This document shows, piece after piece, positions 43,841 to 55,410 of a stretch of 64,000 bases of DNA. The stretch is from contig OY726559.1 of NCBI GenBank assembly GCA_963383645.1, positions 120,241,405 to 120,305,404 on the forward strand. The letters run 5' to 3'. The stretch is from Muscardinus avellanarius (taxonomy: Eukaryota > Chordata > Mammalia > Rodentia > Gliridae). The translations under genes were made by a program, and so were the position numbers. A model generated the notes under the pieces. The model had not been told where the DNA came from. It saw nothing but the letters and a program-made list of their open reading frames with translations, and searched no databases. The number at the start of each line of letters is the position of its first letter. Within the stretch, counting starts at the first letter, position 1.

Positions 43841-44029
43841 CACTTGTGTTTTTGAAAAAAAATTTTTCCCCATTGAATTGTAGGCTACATTTTCATATTT
43901 CTTCCTCTCATATTTTAAAGATTTGGCTTTGTTTCCTTCCTTCTTAAGTTACTTCCAATTGAGTCCTGCAAGAGAGAAATACATCTGATGTAATCTTTGT
44001 TCCTGTATATATGCTGCTTTTAAGATGTT

Positions 44030-44551
44030 TCTCTTGGATGTGGTGGTGTGCAACTATAATCCCAGTACTTGGGAGGCTGAGAAAGAGGATCACAGTTTCA
44101 ATGTCAGCCTCAGCAACTTAGCAAGGCCCTCAGCAACCTACAGAAACCCTGTTTCTAAATAAATGAAATTGGGCTGGGAGTGTAACTCAAAGGTAGAATG
44201 CCTCTGAGTTCAATCCCCAGTACCACAATAAACAAACAAACAGGGCATGGTGATGCATCCTTGTAATCCCAGTACTTGGGAGGCTGAGACAGGAGGACCA
44301 CAGTCCATGGACAGCCTCAGCTACTTAGTGAGGCCCTTTGTAACTCAATGAGACCCTGTTTCAAAATAAAGAATAAACAATAGGGCTGGGAGTGTAGCGC
44401 AGAGGTAGAATGCCCCTGGGTTTCATCCCCAGTACTGCAGGAAAAAAAATTAAAATTAAAATTAAAAATCAGGCTGGGGGTGTAGTTCAGATGTAGAATG
44501 CCCCTGGGTTCCATTCCCAATACCACATACACACACACACACACACACACA

Positions 44552-44584
<33 letters not shown>

Positions 44585-44660
44585 AAAAAAAATAGGGCTG
44601 GGAATATAGCTAGAAGGTAGAATGTCTCTGGGTTCAATTTTCAGTACTGAAAACTATTTT
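44030..44660 (+). repeat. Plus-strand SINE array
   Basis: Full elements at 44032-44230 and 44243-44440, then ID-like units (44470-44528 and 44593-44650) separated by CA and (CAT)n repeats (44528-44584). Confidence 0.87.
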
Positions 44661-44784
44661 TTTTCTCTTTTTCACTGGACTTGACTATAATGTGTCTGGG
44701 CTTTCTTTGTGTTTCTCATGCTTGGGGCTCATCAGCTCCTTAGACTGTTTGCTTTACATTTTGTTACAATCAGAAATTTTTTGA

Positions 44785-45002
44785 ACTGGGTGTGGTGGTG
44801 CACGCTTGTAATCCCAGCATTCGGGAAGCTGAGACCGGAGGATCGCGGTTCTCAGACAGCTTCAGCTACTACTTAGTGAGGCCCTCTGCAACTTAGTGAG
44901 ACCCAGTTTCAAATTAAAGAATAAAAAAACTAGGGCAGGGGGTATAGCTCGGAGGTCAAATGCTCCCGGGTTCCATCTCCAGACCTGCGAAAGAAAGAAA
45001 AA

Positions 45003-45062
<60 letters not shown>

Positions 45063-45290
45063 AATTTTATTGTTAGCCAGGCAAGGTGGTGCATGCTTAT
45101 AATCCCAGTACTTGGGAGGCTGAGACAGGAGGATCATGCAAGTTTGAAGCCATCTTCAGCTACTTAGTGAGGATTGCAGCAACTTAGTGATACCCTGTTT
45201 TCAAATAAAATATAAAATAGGTCTGGGAGTGTAGCCAGGAGGTAAGAAGCCCCTGGGTTTCATTCACAGCACCACACACACAAAAAAAGA
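44785..45290 (+). repeat. Two plus-strand SINEs and (GAAA)n
   Basis: A full element (44787-44990) whose tail runs into about 17 GAAA units (44993-45064), then another full element (45075-45283). Confidence 0.88.
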
Positions 45291-45419
45291 AATTTTCTTT
45301 TTAATTTTGAGACAGGGTCTTGCCTGAGCTGGCCTCAAACTTGCAATCCCCTAGGTTCAGTCACTAGTACCTCCATGTACACACACTTACATAAAGTTTT
45401 GTTTGGCCCATTTTTGTGT

Positions 45420-45615
45420 ATGTGGTACTGGGTATTGAACTCAAGGGGCATTCTACTCCAAGATAAAACCCCAGCACTTTTTATTTTTTGTTCTGAAACA
45501 GGGTCTCAGTCGATTGCTGGATCTTACTAAGTTACTGAGGTTTGTCTGGAACCTGTGATCCTTCCGTCTCAGCCTCCCAAGCACTGGGGTTACAGGTATG
45601 TTGTACCACTCCAAC
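45420..45615 (-). repeat. B1-ID SINE, minus strand
   Basis: 'tggtactgggtattgaactcaagg' to 'gtaccactccaacatgcc'. Diverged. Confidence 0.8.
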
Positions 45616-46009
45616 ATGCCTAGTATTTTTTATTGCATGCAAATCATGCGGTTTGCCTCCTTATGTACTGGCTGTTTGGTATTTCTATAAAGCTCGGGTT
45701 ATTTTCTGGATGCCAGTTTACTGACTTTGGATCACCATGAGCCTTTTGGTCTTGAGTTTATGATTTTTGTAAGACCTGTACCAGTATCGGGAATGGCCTA
45801 GGAAGATTTGAGAAGGCGCTAATTATGAATAGATATATTTCAAAAATAATATGGCAAGACCTGGGGAGAGAAAGACTTGGTTGGCGTTGGTTTCAGTCAG
45901 GAAGCAAACAGCTATCGAAACTGATTTAGATAAAAGTAATTAGCAGGTCAGGTAGGCAGGGACCTCCTTGGTGCTTGCTCACTAAAGCACAAAAGAATTT
46001 TCTATTTTT
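45616..46009. other. Unassigned sequence
   Basis: Nothing recognised. Confidence 0.4.
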
Positions 46010-46225
46010 TAACGTTTTTTTTTTTTACTGGTGCATTGTATTCATACATCATAATGGGATAAAAAAAAAAAACTTGTGTAGACATACATGCACACATCAC
46101 CCAGTTAGCCCCTACCCAATCCCCACCCTACTCCCTCTCCATCCCTCCTTCCCATGTTTGGCTTAGTGGTTGACTTCAGTGATATATGTTTAAGTACATT
46201 GTGTGCTTTAGAGAGTTTCCTTCTT
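46010..46225 (-). mobile_element. L1-like 3' end, minus strand
   Basis: Relative of the 2300-2580 element ('tggtgcattgtattcatacatc' against 'cggtgcattgtagtcaaacatc'). Confidence 0.5.
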
Positions 46226-46242
46226 AGTAAACAACTTAATCC

Positions 46243-46862
46243 GGGTGTGGTAGCACATTCTTGTAATCCCAGCATTTGGGAGGCTGAGACAGGAGGGTTG
46301 AAGGACAGCCTCAGCTACTTAGCGAGGCCCTCCGCAACTCAGTGAGACCCTGTTTCAAAATAAAGAATAAAAAATAGGGCTGGGGGTGTAGCTCAGAGAT
46401 AGAACACCCCTGAATTCCATCCCCAGTACCGCAAAAAATAAAAAAATAAAAATGTAAACAACTTAATAGGTATTATAGAAAAATATAGACATTGTATGTT
46501 AGAAAAATAGAATTAATTTGGTGGTTGGGTCAGAATAAGTCAATAGCATATGTAGTGGTCAAAAATAGCAGATAAAACTAGCAGTTAATTTTAGAAGTAG
46601 AAAGAGTAAGTATAGCATTTAGTAGTTATGGATAAGATTAATTAAAGTTTATTCTGAGGCCGGGCGTGGTGGCACATCCTTGTAATCCCAGTGCTTGGGA
46701 GGCTGAGACAGGAGGATTGCGTAAGTTCAAAGCCAGCCTCAGCTACTGAGTGAGACTCTCAGCAACTTAGTGAGACCCTGTTTCAAAATAAAGTATAAAA
46801 AATAGGTCTGGGAGTATAGCCCAGAGGTAGAAAGCCCCTGGGTTCCACCCCCAATACCAAAA

Positions 46863-46909
<47 letters not shown>

Positions 46910-46975
46910 AGGCTGGTGTGTAGCTCGAAGGTAGAATGCCCCTGGGTTCCATTCTCAGTACTGCAAAAAAAAAAA
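46243..46975 (+). repeat. Two plus-strand SINEs inside a low-copy repeat
   Basis: A full element (46245-46440), a stretch of the unnamed low-copy family (46450-46650, compare 29700-29840), a second full element (46658-46860), (AAAT)n (46861-46908) and an ID-like unit with A-tail (46910-46983). Confidence 0.87.
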
Positions 46976-47144
46976 AAAAAAAGGTTTATTATGAGTGACA
47001 GAGAGATTGGCTCCACTTTTTGGTGTTTTCTGACCAAAGATCCTAAGAATTCAAGAAAATAAGTTGTATGCTATAGCTTTTTGCCCTTTAAAGTTTTTTT
47101 TTTTTTTAATAATCTTTGTGTTCCTTTTTTTTTTTTTTTTTTTT

Positions 47145-47332
47145 TTTGGTGGTACTGGGGTGGAACCCAGGGGCCTTCTACCTGTGGGTTACACTCCCAG
47201 ACCTATTTTATATTTTATTTGGAAACAGGGTCTCTTCAACCAGCTGTGGCTGGCTTCGAACCTGCGGGATCCTTCTGTCTCGGCCTCCCAAGTGCAGGGA
47301 TTACAAGCATGCTCCACCATGCCCGGCTTTGT
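47145..47332 (-). repeat. B1-ID SINE, minus strand
   Basis: T-run (47125-47147), then both halves to 'ccaccatgcccggc'. It interrupts the low-copy family, which continues at 47333-47530. Confidence 0.9.
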
Positions 47333-47584
47333 GTTCCTTCTAATGGAAAAGCCCCCTGTATTTTCTGTACTTTTAGTTTAGCCTTGGGTATGAACGTGTT
47401 CTGCAGCTATGCAGAATTACTTTGTTATTTAGGTTAATATTGAATAAAGTTGATTCTTGTGACTAGGCAACCAGAATGAATTGTATGATGTTAATTTGGA
47501 TTGTTCAAGTGTTTTTCCAACCATGATATATGAGCTCATCGGAGCAGGTGCGTGCTGAGAAATTTGTGTAAAAATATGTTTTGC

Positions 47585-47774
47585 CAGCCGTGCGTGGTGG
47601 CGCATACTTGGAATCCCAGTATTCTGGAGGCTGAGACCCGAGGACCGCGGTTCGCGGACAGCCTTAGCTACTTAGTGAGACCATTTCAAAATAAAGAATA
47701 TAGGGCAGGGGGTACAGCTTGTAGGTCAAATGCCTCTGGGTTCCATCCCCAGACCTGCAAAAAATATATATGTG

Positions 47775-47818
<44 letters not shown>

Positions 47819-48215
47819 TTTCGAACCTGCGCGCGCGATCCTCCTGTCTCCGCCTCCCAAGCACGGGAATTACAAGTGTGCGCCACCACGCCCAGCCATA
47901 CTGGGGTTTTAAATAATGAATTATTGCCCTAGTTTCCGATGGCACCCAAGGTGAGACTGAAGTGTTAGGACCGCGCGCGCGTGCGCGCGCGCGCGTGTGT
48001 GTGTGTGTGTGTGTGTTACAGGGGATTGAACCCAGGCGCATTCTATCTATGAGCTATATCCCCAGACCTATTTTTTATTTTTTATTCTTTATTTTGAAAC
48101 AGTCTCACTAAATTGTGAGACCTCATGAAGTAGCTAAGGCTGTTCTCGAAACTTACATCCTCCTCTCTCAGCCTCCCACATACTGGATTACAAGCATGCA
48201 CCACAACAACCGGCT
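47585..48215. repeat. SINEs with TA and alternating CG/TG tracts
   Basis: A plus-strand element (47587-47758), an (AT)n tract (47763-47816), a minus-strand head (47820-47898), an alternating (CG)n(TG)n run (47972-48016), and a full minus-strand element (48018-48215). Confidence 0.87.
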
Positions 48216-48274
48216 TTAATTGATTTAGGGCAATGTAATAATACTGTGTTTTCTATCGCTATTTTTGAATTGTC

Positions 48275-48500
48275 TATTTTTTTTTTTTTTTTTTTTTTTT
48301 TGCGGGTCTGGGGATGGAACCCAGGGGCATTGATCTCCGAGCTACACCCCCTGTCCTATTTTTTATTACTTATTTTGAAACAGGGTCTCACTGAGTTGCA
48401 GAGAGCCTCACTAAGTAGCTGAGGCTGTCACGAACTATGATCCTCTGGTTTCAGCCTCCCAAATGCTGGGATTACAAGCATGCGCCACCACGCCCGGCTG
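48275..48500 (-). repeat. B1-ID SINE, minus strand
   Basis: T-run 48277-48301 then both halves to 'cgccaccacgcccggctg'. Confidence 0.9.
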
Positions 48501-48874
48501 AATTGTCTATTCTTGTATGTGGTACATGCTATGAATCCTTGTCTGTACACTTCTATTTGGCATTGAGTTGGAGGGTTTTTTTAGCAGGTAGGCAAAAAAA
48601 AAAAAAAAGACAATATATACTGGAAAGAAGGAAGTAAAGCTATTTTGCCAGAGTTATTCACTTTTAAAACCACCCTCAAACATGTGCAGAACTATTAGAA
48701 CTAGCAGATGAGTTGAGGAAGGTTGCAGGATCACACACAGATCAATATACAAAAATCCATTTTATTTCTAGGCACTGGCAATGAACAGTCCTAAAATAAA
48801 ACCAAGGATCTCACCTACAGTAGCTTCAACAAACAAAATAAAATATTAGGAATTAATTTAATCAACGTGTAAAT
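48501..48874. other. Unassigned sequence
   Basis: Part (48650-48860) resembles an L1 ORF2-type nucleotide composition (A-rich plus strand, 'acagatcaatatacaaaaatcc'), but no frame is long enough to confirm. Confidence 0.3.
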
Positions 48875-49262
48875 CCAGCCAGGCACGTGCACGCCTATAA
48901 TCCCAGCACTTGGCAGACTGAGACCAAAGGATGGCAGGCTTGAGGTCAGCCTTAGCAATTTAGGTTTGGGTGTGTAGTTTAGCGGTAAAATGCCTCCGGG
49001 TTCCATTCCCAGGATCACCAAAAGGAAAAGTTCTTGCTTTCCCCTCCCCGACCCCGCCTCCCATAATTTAGGATGGAACCCAGGGGCATTCGACATCCGA
49101 GCTACACCCCCAGCCCTATTTTTTATTCTTTATTTTGAAACCGGGTCTCACTGAGTTGCGGAGGGCCTCACTAAGTAGCTAAGGCTGTCCGCGAACCGCG
49201 ATCCTCAGGTTTCGGCCTCTCGAATGTTGGGATTACAAGCGTGCGCCTCCGCGCCCGGATTG
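48875..49262. repeat. Plus SINE facing minus SINE
   Basis: A shortened plus-strand element (48878-49022) and a full minus-strand element (49068-49260). Confidence 0.85.
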
Positions 49263-49465
49263 CTCTTTTTTTGAAAATGGAAAAGCGGATTGCGTTTAAG
49301 TTGAAAGCGGCACAAGAAGGGGGGGGGGGGGTCGCTGTCCCTGCCCCGGGCCTCAAGGGCGGGTACAACTGAAGGCTTCGTGATCCTGAGCTCTGGGACT
49401 GCTCCCCGCGAACGGCTTGAAGAGGAAGAATCTTGGTCAAGTGGCGACGTTTGCAAAACACAACA

Positions 49466-49537
49466 TTCCCTGACCGGGAATCGAACCCGGGCCGCGGCGG
49501 TGAGAGCGCCGAATCCTAACCACTAGACCACCAGGGA
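49466..49537 (-). tRNA. trnE-CTC: tRNA-Glu (CTC), copy 3
   Basis: A 72-nt minus-strand cloverleaf, anticodon CTC, body identical to 37060. 'gcaaaacac' at 49453-49461 gives TTTT on the gene strand, a Pol III terminator. Confidence 0.97.
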
Positions 49538-49796
49538 GATGTCTGGTCCCTTTTACACTTCAAAAGAAATGACAAAGGGAAAGTTAGGGAGAGGAGGGCG
49601 GGAAGGACGCCTCCTCCAGCCGGCGGCCACCGCCCTCTGCTGGTCCCCTCACTTCCCGGCCTGGGCGCCAGGACCGAGCCCTCCCTCGCTCTCCAGCCTT
49701 GGTTTCCTCGCCCCATCTTCCCCGGTGCAAACAAGGCGACCTAAGGAGGGAGAGGAAGAGGGGAAGAGGGAACTCCCTAACGTACTGACGTACAGT
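49538..49796. other. GC-rich 5' flank of tRNA-Glu copy 3
   Basis: No repeat or further gene recognised; poly-purine rich from 49740. Confidence 0.45.
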
Positions 49797-50005
49797 CACA
49801 AACATCAAAGTCAGAACGGGGAGGGAATGAGGTTGGAATTGGGGAAGGGCTACATGAGTGGTGTGTGCATGTATGCCTCCGCCATCTTGTACTCCATTAA
49901 GATGGATGACTACAGTGCCCCCAAAATATTTTTAAATAAAATTGATCTAGGGGTGCAGCTCAGAGGTAGAGTGCCCTTGAGATCAATCCCGGTACCACGA
50001 AAGAA
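49797..50005 (+). mobile_element. L1-like 3' end joined to an ID-like unit
   Basis: The L1-like 3' end (49797-49945; compare 1930-2090) runs into a plus-strand ID-like unit (49948-50003) with an A-tail. Confidence 0.55.
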
Positions 50006-50094
50006 AAAAAAAAAAGATTAGGATTGCAGTCTTATTTGTAATCATAAAACCACGAAACAAAACTCATTTCAAAAACATTTTGAAAATAATTAAC

Positions 50095-50290
50095 TAAGCC
50101 GAGCATGGTGGCGCACGCTTGTAATCCCCGCACTTGGGAGGCAGAGACAGGAGGATCGCGCAGGTTCGAAGCCAGCCGCGCGCTTAGGAGACCCTGTTTC
50201 CAAATAAAAATGTAAAAATAGGTCTGGGAGTGTAGCCCGGAGGTAAAAGGGCTTCCAGGAACCCCAGTACCACCAAAAAAAAAAAAAAAA
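50095..50290 (+). repeat. B1-ID SINE, plus strand
   Basis: Full element of the 'cttaggagaccctgtttcc' subfamily with an A-tail. Confidence 0.9.
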
Positions 50291-50719
50291 AACTAAAGAA
50301 TGCACAAACTAAAAGGAAAAAAAAAAAAGTCCCCACCTGTTGACCCCACTCTCTTTCCAAAAATAAAAATAAAAATAAAAATAAGGAAGACGATGTTTAT
50401 GTTGACGGACCCACTGGTGGAAACGTTGTTAGAGCAATCCCTCAATTCAGGAAACCCTGGGGATAGAAAACTGCTGTTGGCCTCAGGTGGAAGGAGAAAA
50501 AAGCATGTCTGTTCCTCTTAGTTATTCAAGCATATGCAAGTGGGAGAATAAAAGCTTAACACAGATTTCTGTTGCCTGTTCCCAGAACTTCTAAGCTCCA
50601 AAGGTCTGTAAATACAAAGTAAAGAGACTTTTGACAGGCTCCCCCCATCCCTAAAGAGGATAGCATTTCCAAAGAATGTGTGGTTTAGCGAAGAACTAGG
50701 CAAACGTAAAAGACACTGA
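50291..50719. other. Unassigned sequence
   Basis: A-rich runs and an (AAATAA)n patch (50358-50385); no gene seen. Confidence 0.4.
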
Positions 50720-50751
50720 CGTCCCTGGGTGGGCTCGAACCACCAGCCTTC

Positions 50752-50787
<36 letters not shown>

Positions 50788-50793
50788 AGAGAC
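50720..50793 (-). tRNA. trnN-GTT: tRNA-Asn (GTT), copy 2
   Basis: A 74-nt minus-strand cloverleaf, anticodon GTT. Compared with the 10198 copy the arm after the anticodon reads CCGGAAGGCTGG instead of CCGAAAGGTTGG. AAAA at about 50707 (TTTT on the gene strand) is a probable terminator. Flanks do not resemble those of the first copy. Confidence 0.96.
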
Positions 50794-50964
50794 GCTGCCT
50801 GTACTGCTGCTGGACTCTGCAGAGGGCACACTGCGGCCAGTAGGCGCTCAGAGCCTGGGGAGCCGAAGCCCCGGCGGTGAATCGCTGGATTGGTCTCGAA
50901 GGAGCGCCGGGCTCCGAAGACCCGCGGGCTCGGGGGTGGCTCTTGCTGTGTGGGGGGTGAGCGG

Positions 50965-51647
50965 AGTGCTGGGGATGGAACCAAGCGCCTCTACCTCTGG
51001 GCTACATCCCCAGCCATATTTTTATATTTATTTGGAAACAGGTCAGGGCCTCACTAAGTTGCCAAGGCTGGCTTTGAACCTGTGATCTTCCTGTCTCAGC
51101 CTCCCAAGTTACAGGCATGCACCACCACGACTAGGGCAAAGGCGAGTTTTAGCTCTTTACCCCAGCTGGCCTCCCTGGGGTGGACCAACAGGGCGCGTGC
51201 GGCAAGGGAAGGATGCTTGGGGTAGACTTTCATTCATTTGCTCCTGGGTCGGGCTCTGCAAGGCAGAAGAACTTGAAGGTTGGACCCTCTGCCTTTCCCA
51301 GGGGCTCAGAAGAGGGGTCGGAGGAGCGCGCGGGGCTGCATTGCCGCCCAGTCTGGAGCAGCCCACGCACCCCCCGAGAGCGCGGGTCCCCACCTTCTCC
51401 GGGTTGTGACGGCCTCTTCAGACAAGACCTGACACTGGTCTCGAGGCTGACAGAGAGGGCTTGGGAGGCGCCAGGCGGTGGCAAGGTAGAGAGAATACAT
51501 TAGCGATGAGGAAAGGAACTTTCCAGAGGTTCCCGCCTGAGAGGACCAGAGGCCAGGAACAGCGTGAATTAATGATGCTTCCGGTGGAGGTTTGTACTGG
51601 ACTGTCCAGAGCCTGCTCAGAACCAGGCTTTTTCAAGTCAGAAAGCA

Positions 51648-51680
<33 letters not shown>

Positions 51681-52322
51681 TGGTGTGACTTCTTCCAAAA
51701 GGAGACATAGGAAATGTGTTTTAGGACTGCTTGACTGCTTGACTGATGGTTCTCCTGAATTTTTCCAGGAAATGTACAAAAGTTGCTAAGGGGTGTTGGT
51801 GGTTCAGTGGTAGAATTCTTACCTCCCACGCGGGAGACCTTCCCTGGGTTTGATTCCTGGCCAATGCAGTGCTTTTGTTCCTGGTGTGCAGGACAGCCTC
51901 CACGCACAGCACACCATTCAACACAGCCTCCAGCCTCCAGAGGAGGCTCTCGCCCCACACACAGGACCTGGCTCCTCTCATTCTCCCAGGGTGACCTGAG
52001 GAGGTGGTCAGCAGCCAGACCAGTGCCACACCCTGCAACACTTGTCTGTTCACCTAAGGCTGGCCTCTTAGCAGTTAAGAAGGAATCTCCAGGCTTTTAT
52101 TTTCTGGAAGAGATTGGTATCGTTTCTTTTTTAAATGTTTGAGGACAGAGTGGTAATGGGGAGTCGAGCAGCCGAGGGATAGCCTTCACGGAGCCAGGGA
52201 GGTGAGTTAGGATCCTCCCTGAGGCCAGCACGGTGGGGACAGACGCTGCCTCTGCCCACATGTGGCTAGTGTCTCCCAGAGAGACCCAAAGGGAGGACTG
52301 CTCTCAGCAGGGTGCTTCTTTG
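50965..52322. repeat. Duplication block A (right copy, inverted)
   Basis: Inverted match to 22933-24790. Begins with a shared minus-strand SINE (50968-51135) and ends with 'ggactgctctcagcagggtgcttc'. Shorter than the left copy through a deletion of about 300 bp after the tRNA-like gene. Confidence 0.88.
51793..51868 (+). pseudogene. tRNA-Gly (CCC) pseudogene
   Basis: Inverted duplicate of the 23958 gene. The anticodon loop CTCCCAC is kept, but there is a 5-base insertion between the anticodon and T arms (76 instead of 71 nt), an A-C mismatch in the anticodon stem, GTGTTGG at the acceptor 5' side, and box B changed to GGTTTGATTCC. Probably inactive or poorly processed. Confidence 0.85.
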
Positions 52323-52559
52323 AGATGCCACTAGGCTGAGAGGCCCGAGCTTGGCTTCCTCTGTAAGCAAAGCGAAGGCCAAAGGAGACAGTGAGGCAAA
52401 ACTAGAGACTCTCCATCTACCCACCAAGTCAAACATCGTGCTCTGCTTCCTGTGAACATTTCATCATGTTGTCTCTCTTGTCCCTCTCAGCGAAGTGCTG
52501 GGCTGCTTGTAATAAATCACGGAATGCTCACACATGCTTTAGTTTTTGTTTGTTTGTTT
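52323..52559. other. Spacer between inverted blocks A and B
   Basis: About 240 bp without recognised content. In the left arm the same two blocks are 7.6 kb apart. Confidence 0.5.
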
Positions 52560-54361
52560 TTCAGTACTGGGGATTTACCCAGGGGCATTCTATCTCCAAG
52601 ATACACCCACAGCTCTACTTTTTATTCTTTATTTTGACACAGGGTCTCACTGAGTTGCAAAGGGCCTCACTAAGTAGCTGAGGCTGGCCACAGACCACGA
52701 TCCTCCTGTTTCAGTCTCCCAAGTAGCAGAATTACAAGCATGCGCCACCACTCCAAGCTCTTTACAATTTTTAATGTGCCCAGATTTATCTTTTACAATC
52801 CAAGACTCCTATAGGACTTTCCTTCAATGTGTGAGATGATTATTTTGAGCTGTAGTATAGATTTTAATGTATTCTACATGTTTTTGGTGGGGCGTCCTGT
52901 GTGTACACTGTAGGAGGACTTGGGTACATGTATCCTAGGACTCAGTAGTAAGTGCTCTCGGGCACCTCGACATACACTCATTTACATGTGGCCTGGCCCA
53001 GACGGTGGATTCTGAGTCACCGCAGACGAATACCGTCTGGCTTCAGTGTTTTCTGTAAGTAGAAACATGGTTGGTTTGTCTTGTCAGAATTCTCTCAGCT
53101 GTAACCCAAAGGCTTGGAGGACTGACCTGCTCAGGGTTCGTGGAGGTCCTGGGTCCCCTGCGCGTGGGGAGGGGGCTGCAGCTCTCAGAGCCGGCAGCGA
53201 GTAGCTGAAAGGAAGGGGGCAGGTCTTCCTCTGACATGGTGGAGGCCAAAAGTGGTGCGGGCCGGAGCGCGCAAGGGACGAGGAACCTGTGTAAGGACCG
53301 AGGTCGCACCCCAGAGACCCACTTCGCCAGCCTCACCCAGCCAGCCCGGCCACCGCCAAGGGAGCCCACTGCTTAGATGAAGACGTCAGGACGTCACCAT
53401 GTGAGCCTTGGTGTTAATACATGAGGTCTTTAGGGGGCCAGTCTATATCTAACAATTGCCTTTGAACTTAATTTAACAAATATATATAATTCGTGGTAAG
53501 AAAAATCGAGCAAAAACTAAGCACACAGAAGTATATAAGCACTTGCGTTTCCCTGCGCCCCAGCCCTTCCCGGCTGCGGACTCACCTTGATACCTACAGG
53601 CAGGCGCAGGTTGGTGGAGGGGTGTGCGTGGCCGGCCAGCCCAGGAGCGCCTCACGGGGGTGGGCAGGGAGGACTGGACGAACCGCACGTCCTTGACACC
53701 TCCCAGGAGTGTCTCAGGAGCTCCTCGTGCGGAGGTTCCATGGTGTAATGGTTAGCACTCTGGACTCTGAATCCAGCGATCCGAGTTCAAATCTCGGTGG
53801 GACCTTTCTATTTAGCGGGGCAGAGGCATTTTCTTTCGCCCTTTCGTGGACCTGGTTTCTGTCTCCCTGTCTGCTTCGGGGGCTGGAGGGATTTCTCCGA
53901 GCGAGCTGCTCCCGCAGGCGGCTGCAGGTCGGTCCCGCAGCCCCAGGGTCTCCTGAGCCGCCTGTCCCGGGTCCTCCGAGGTCCCCCAGGTCATTCCGCG
54001 GGAATCGCAGCGGGTGGGGCCTGGCCCAGGTCTGTCGGTCCTGTCCTCCTGCGCCGCCGGCGCCCCGCCCAGCTCTCGGCCTCCCGCTCAGCTCAGCAGC
54101 TGCCGGCCCTGTCCCCGAGCCAGCCGAGGGTCTGCGGAGCCAGGGGGCGGCACGCCAGGGCTGACCTGCGGGTTAGAGGCCAGAGACAGACAGCCCGACA
54201 AGGCCGGACTGACGCCCTGCCCAGGAGAGGAGATGCGGAGGGGCGGAGGCGGCAGGGAATAAAGCTCCATCCTTTGCACATCTCAAATGCTTAAAGGTCA
54301 TAGTCTTCCTCCCGACTGAAGTTATTGTAGTCATGCGCTTCACTCTAAAGATTCAGCCAGG
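52560..54361. repeat. Duplication block B (right copy, inverted)
   Basis: Inverted match to 32399-34436, starting with the shared minus-strand SINE (52560-52757). The site of the left copy's private SINE is empty here (53448-53458). Small differences include 'gcgcgtggggagg' near 53160. Confidence 0.95.
53734..53805 (+). tRNA. trnQ-CTG: tRNA-Gln (CTG), copy 2
   Basis: Same 72-nt sequence as the 32955 gene, on the opposite strand within inverted block B. TTTT occurs about 24 nt downstream ('gcattttc'); a weaker 'tttcta' lies right after the gene. Confidence 0.96.
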
Positions 54362-54400
54362 CTTTTTGGGAGACTGAGACAGGATGATTGCAGGTTCGAA

Positions 54401-54798
54401 TGCCGGAGCCAGCCGGCAAAAGTACGGTTCCGAAGGGAGGCGTGAGGATTAAAAATTTCAATTCTAAGAATTTAATTCAAAGAATTCAATTCAAGCATGG
54501 ATGAATCGCCAGTCTACTCCTGGGTCAATATCTCTACTGGCCGATCCCGGGTTTATTTCTCTTGAAGCATGGGAGGTTAGCCAATCTCTATGGGCCGGCC
54601 CCGGGTTTGTTTTTCTTGTGGTATTTATACAGTTTCTTACACCGGAATACAATAAAGACAAATCCAGAGCACATACATCTCTCAGACCTTAATTACTTTG
54701 AACCTTCCATGACCCCAAACCTTGTTGACTCTGGGTGAAGGACAGTCAGAAGTATTCTTTTAGTAAGGATAAGGGGAAACCTTAATGGCTCCCCACAT
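54401..54798 (-). mobile_element. Solo LTR related to the provirus LTR
   Basis: 398 bp with the same ends as the 18439/21584 LTRs (TGTGGGGAGCCATTAAG and GGCTGGCTCCGGCA on the minus strand) but a clearly diverged middle. It splits a plus-strand SINE (54362-54400, 54799-54915) and is flanked by TTCGAA/TTCGAG, a 6-bp target duplication with one mismatch. A solo LTR arises by recombination between two LTRs. Confidence 0.9.
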
Positions 54799-54939
54799 TC
54801 GAGGACAGATTCAGTACTCGGTGAGACCCTGTTCCAAAATAAAAAATAAAATAGGGCTGAGTGCATCTCAGATAGAATGCTCCTAGGTTCAAGCCCCAGT
54901 ACCACACACAAAAAATAAACAAAATTTAAAAAATCAAGA

Positions 54940-55336
54940 TTCAGCCAGGTATGGTGTGGCATGCCTCTAATTCCAGTACTTGAGAGTCTGGCTTGCAGGT
55001 TCCAGGATAACCTCAGCAAGCAGTAAGACTCATCATCCTAATAAAACCCTGTTTCAAAATAAAAATAGAGCCGAGCGTAGTGGCGCGCGCTTGTAATCCC
55101 TGTGCTTGGGAGGCGGAGACAGGAGGATCGCACAGGTTCTATTCGAAGCCAGCCTCACTGGCTTAAGAGACCCTGTTTCCAAATTAAAAGTATATTAAAC
55201 CGGGCATGGTGGCGCACACTTGTAATCCCCGCGCTTGGGAGGCTGAGACAGAAGGATCACATGGGTTCGAAGCCAGCCTCAGTTACTTAGTGAGTGAGGC
55301 TCTCAGCAACTTAGTGAGACCCTGTTTTCAAATTAA

Positions 55337-55410
<74 letters not shown>

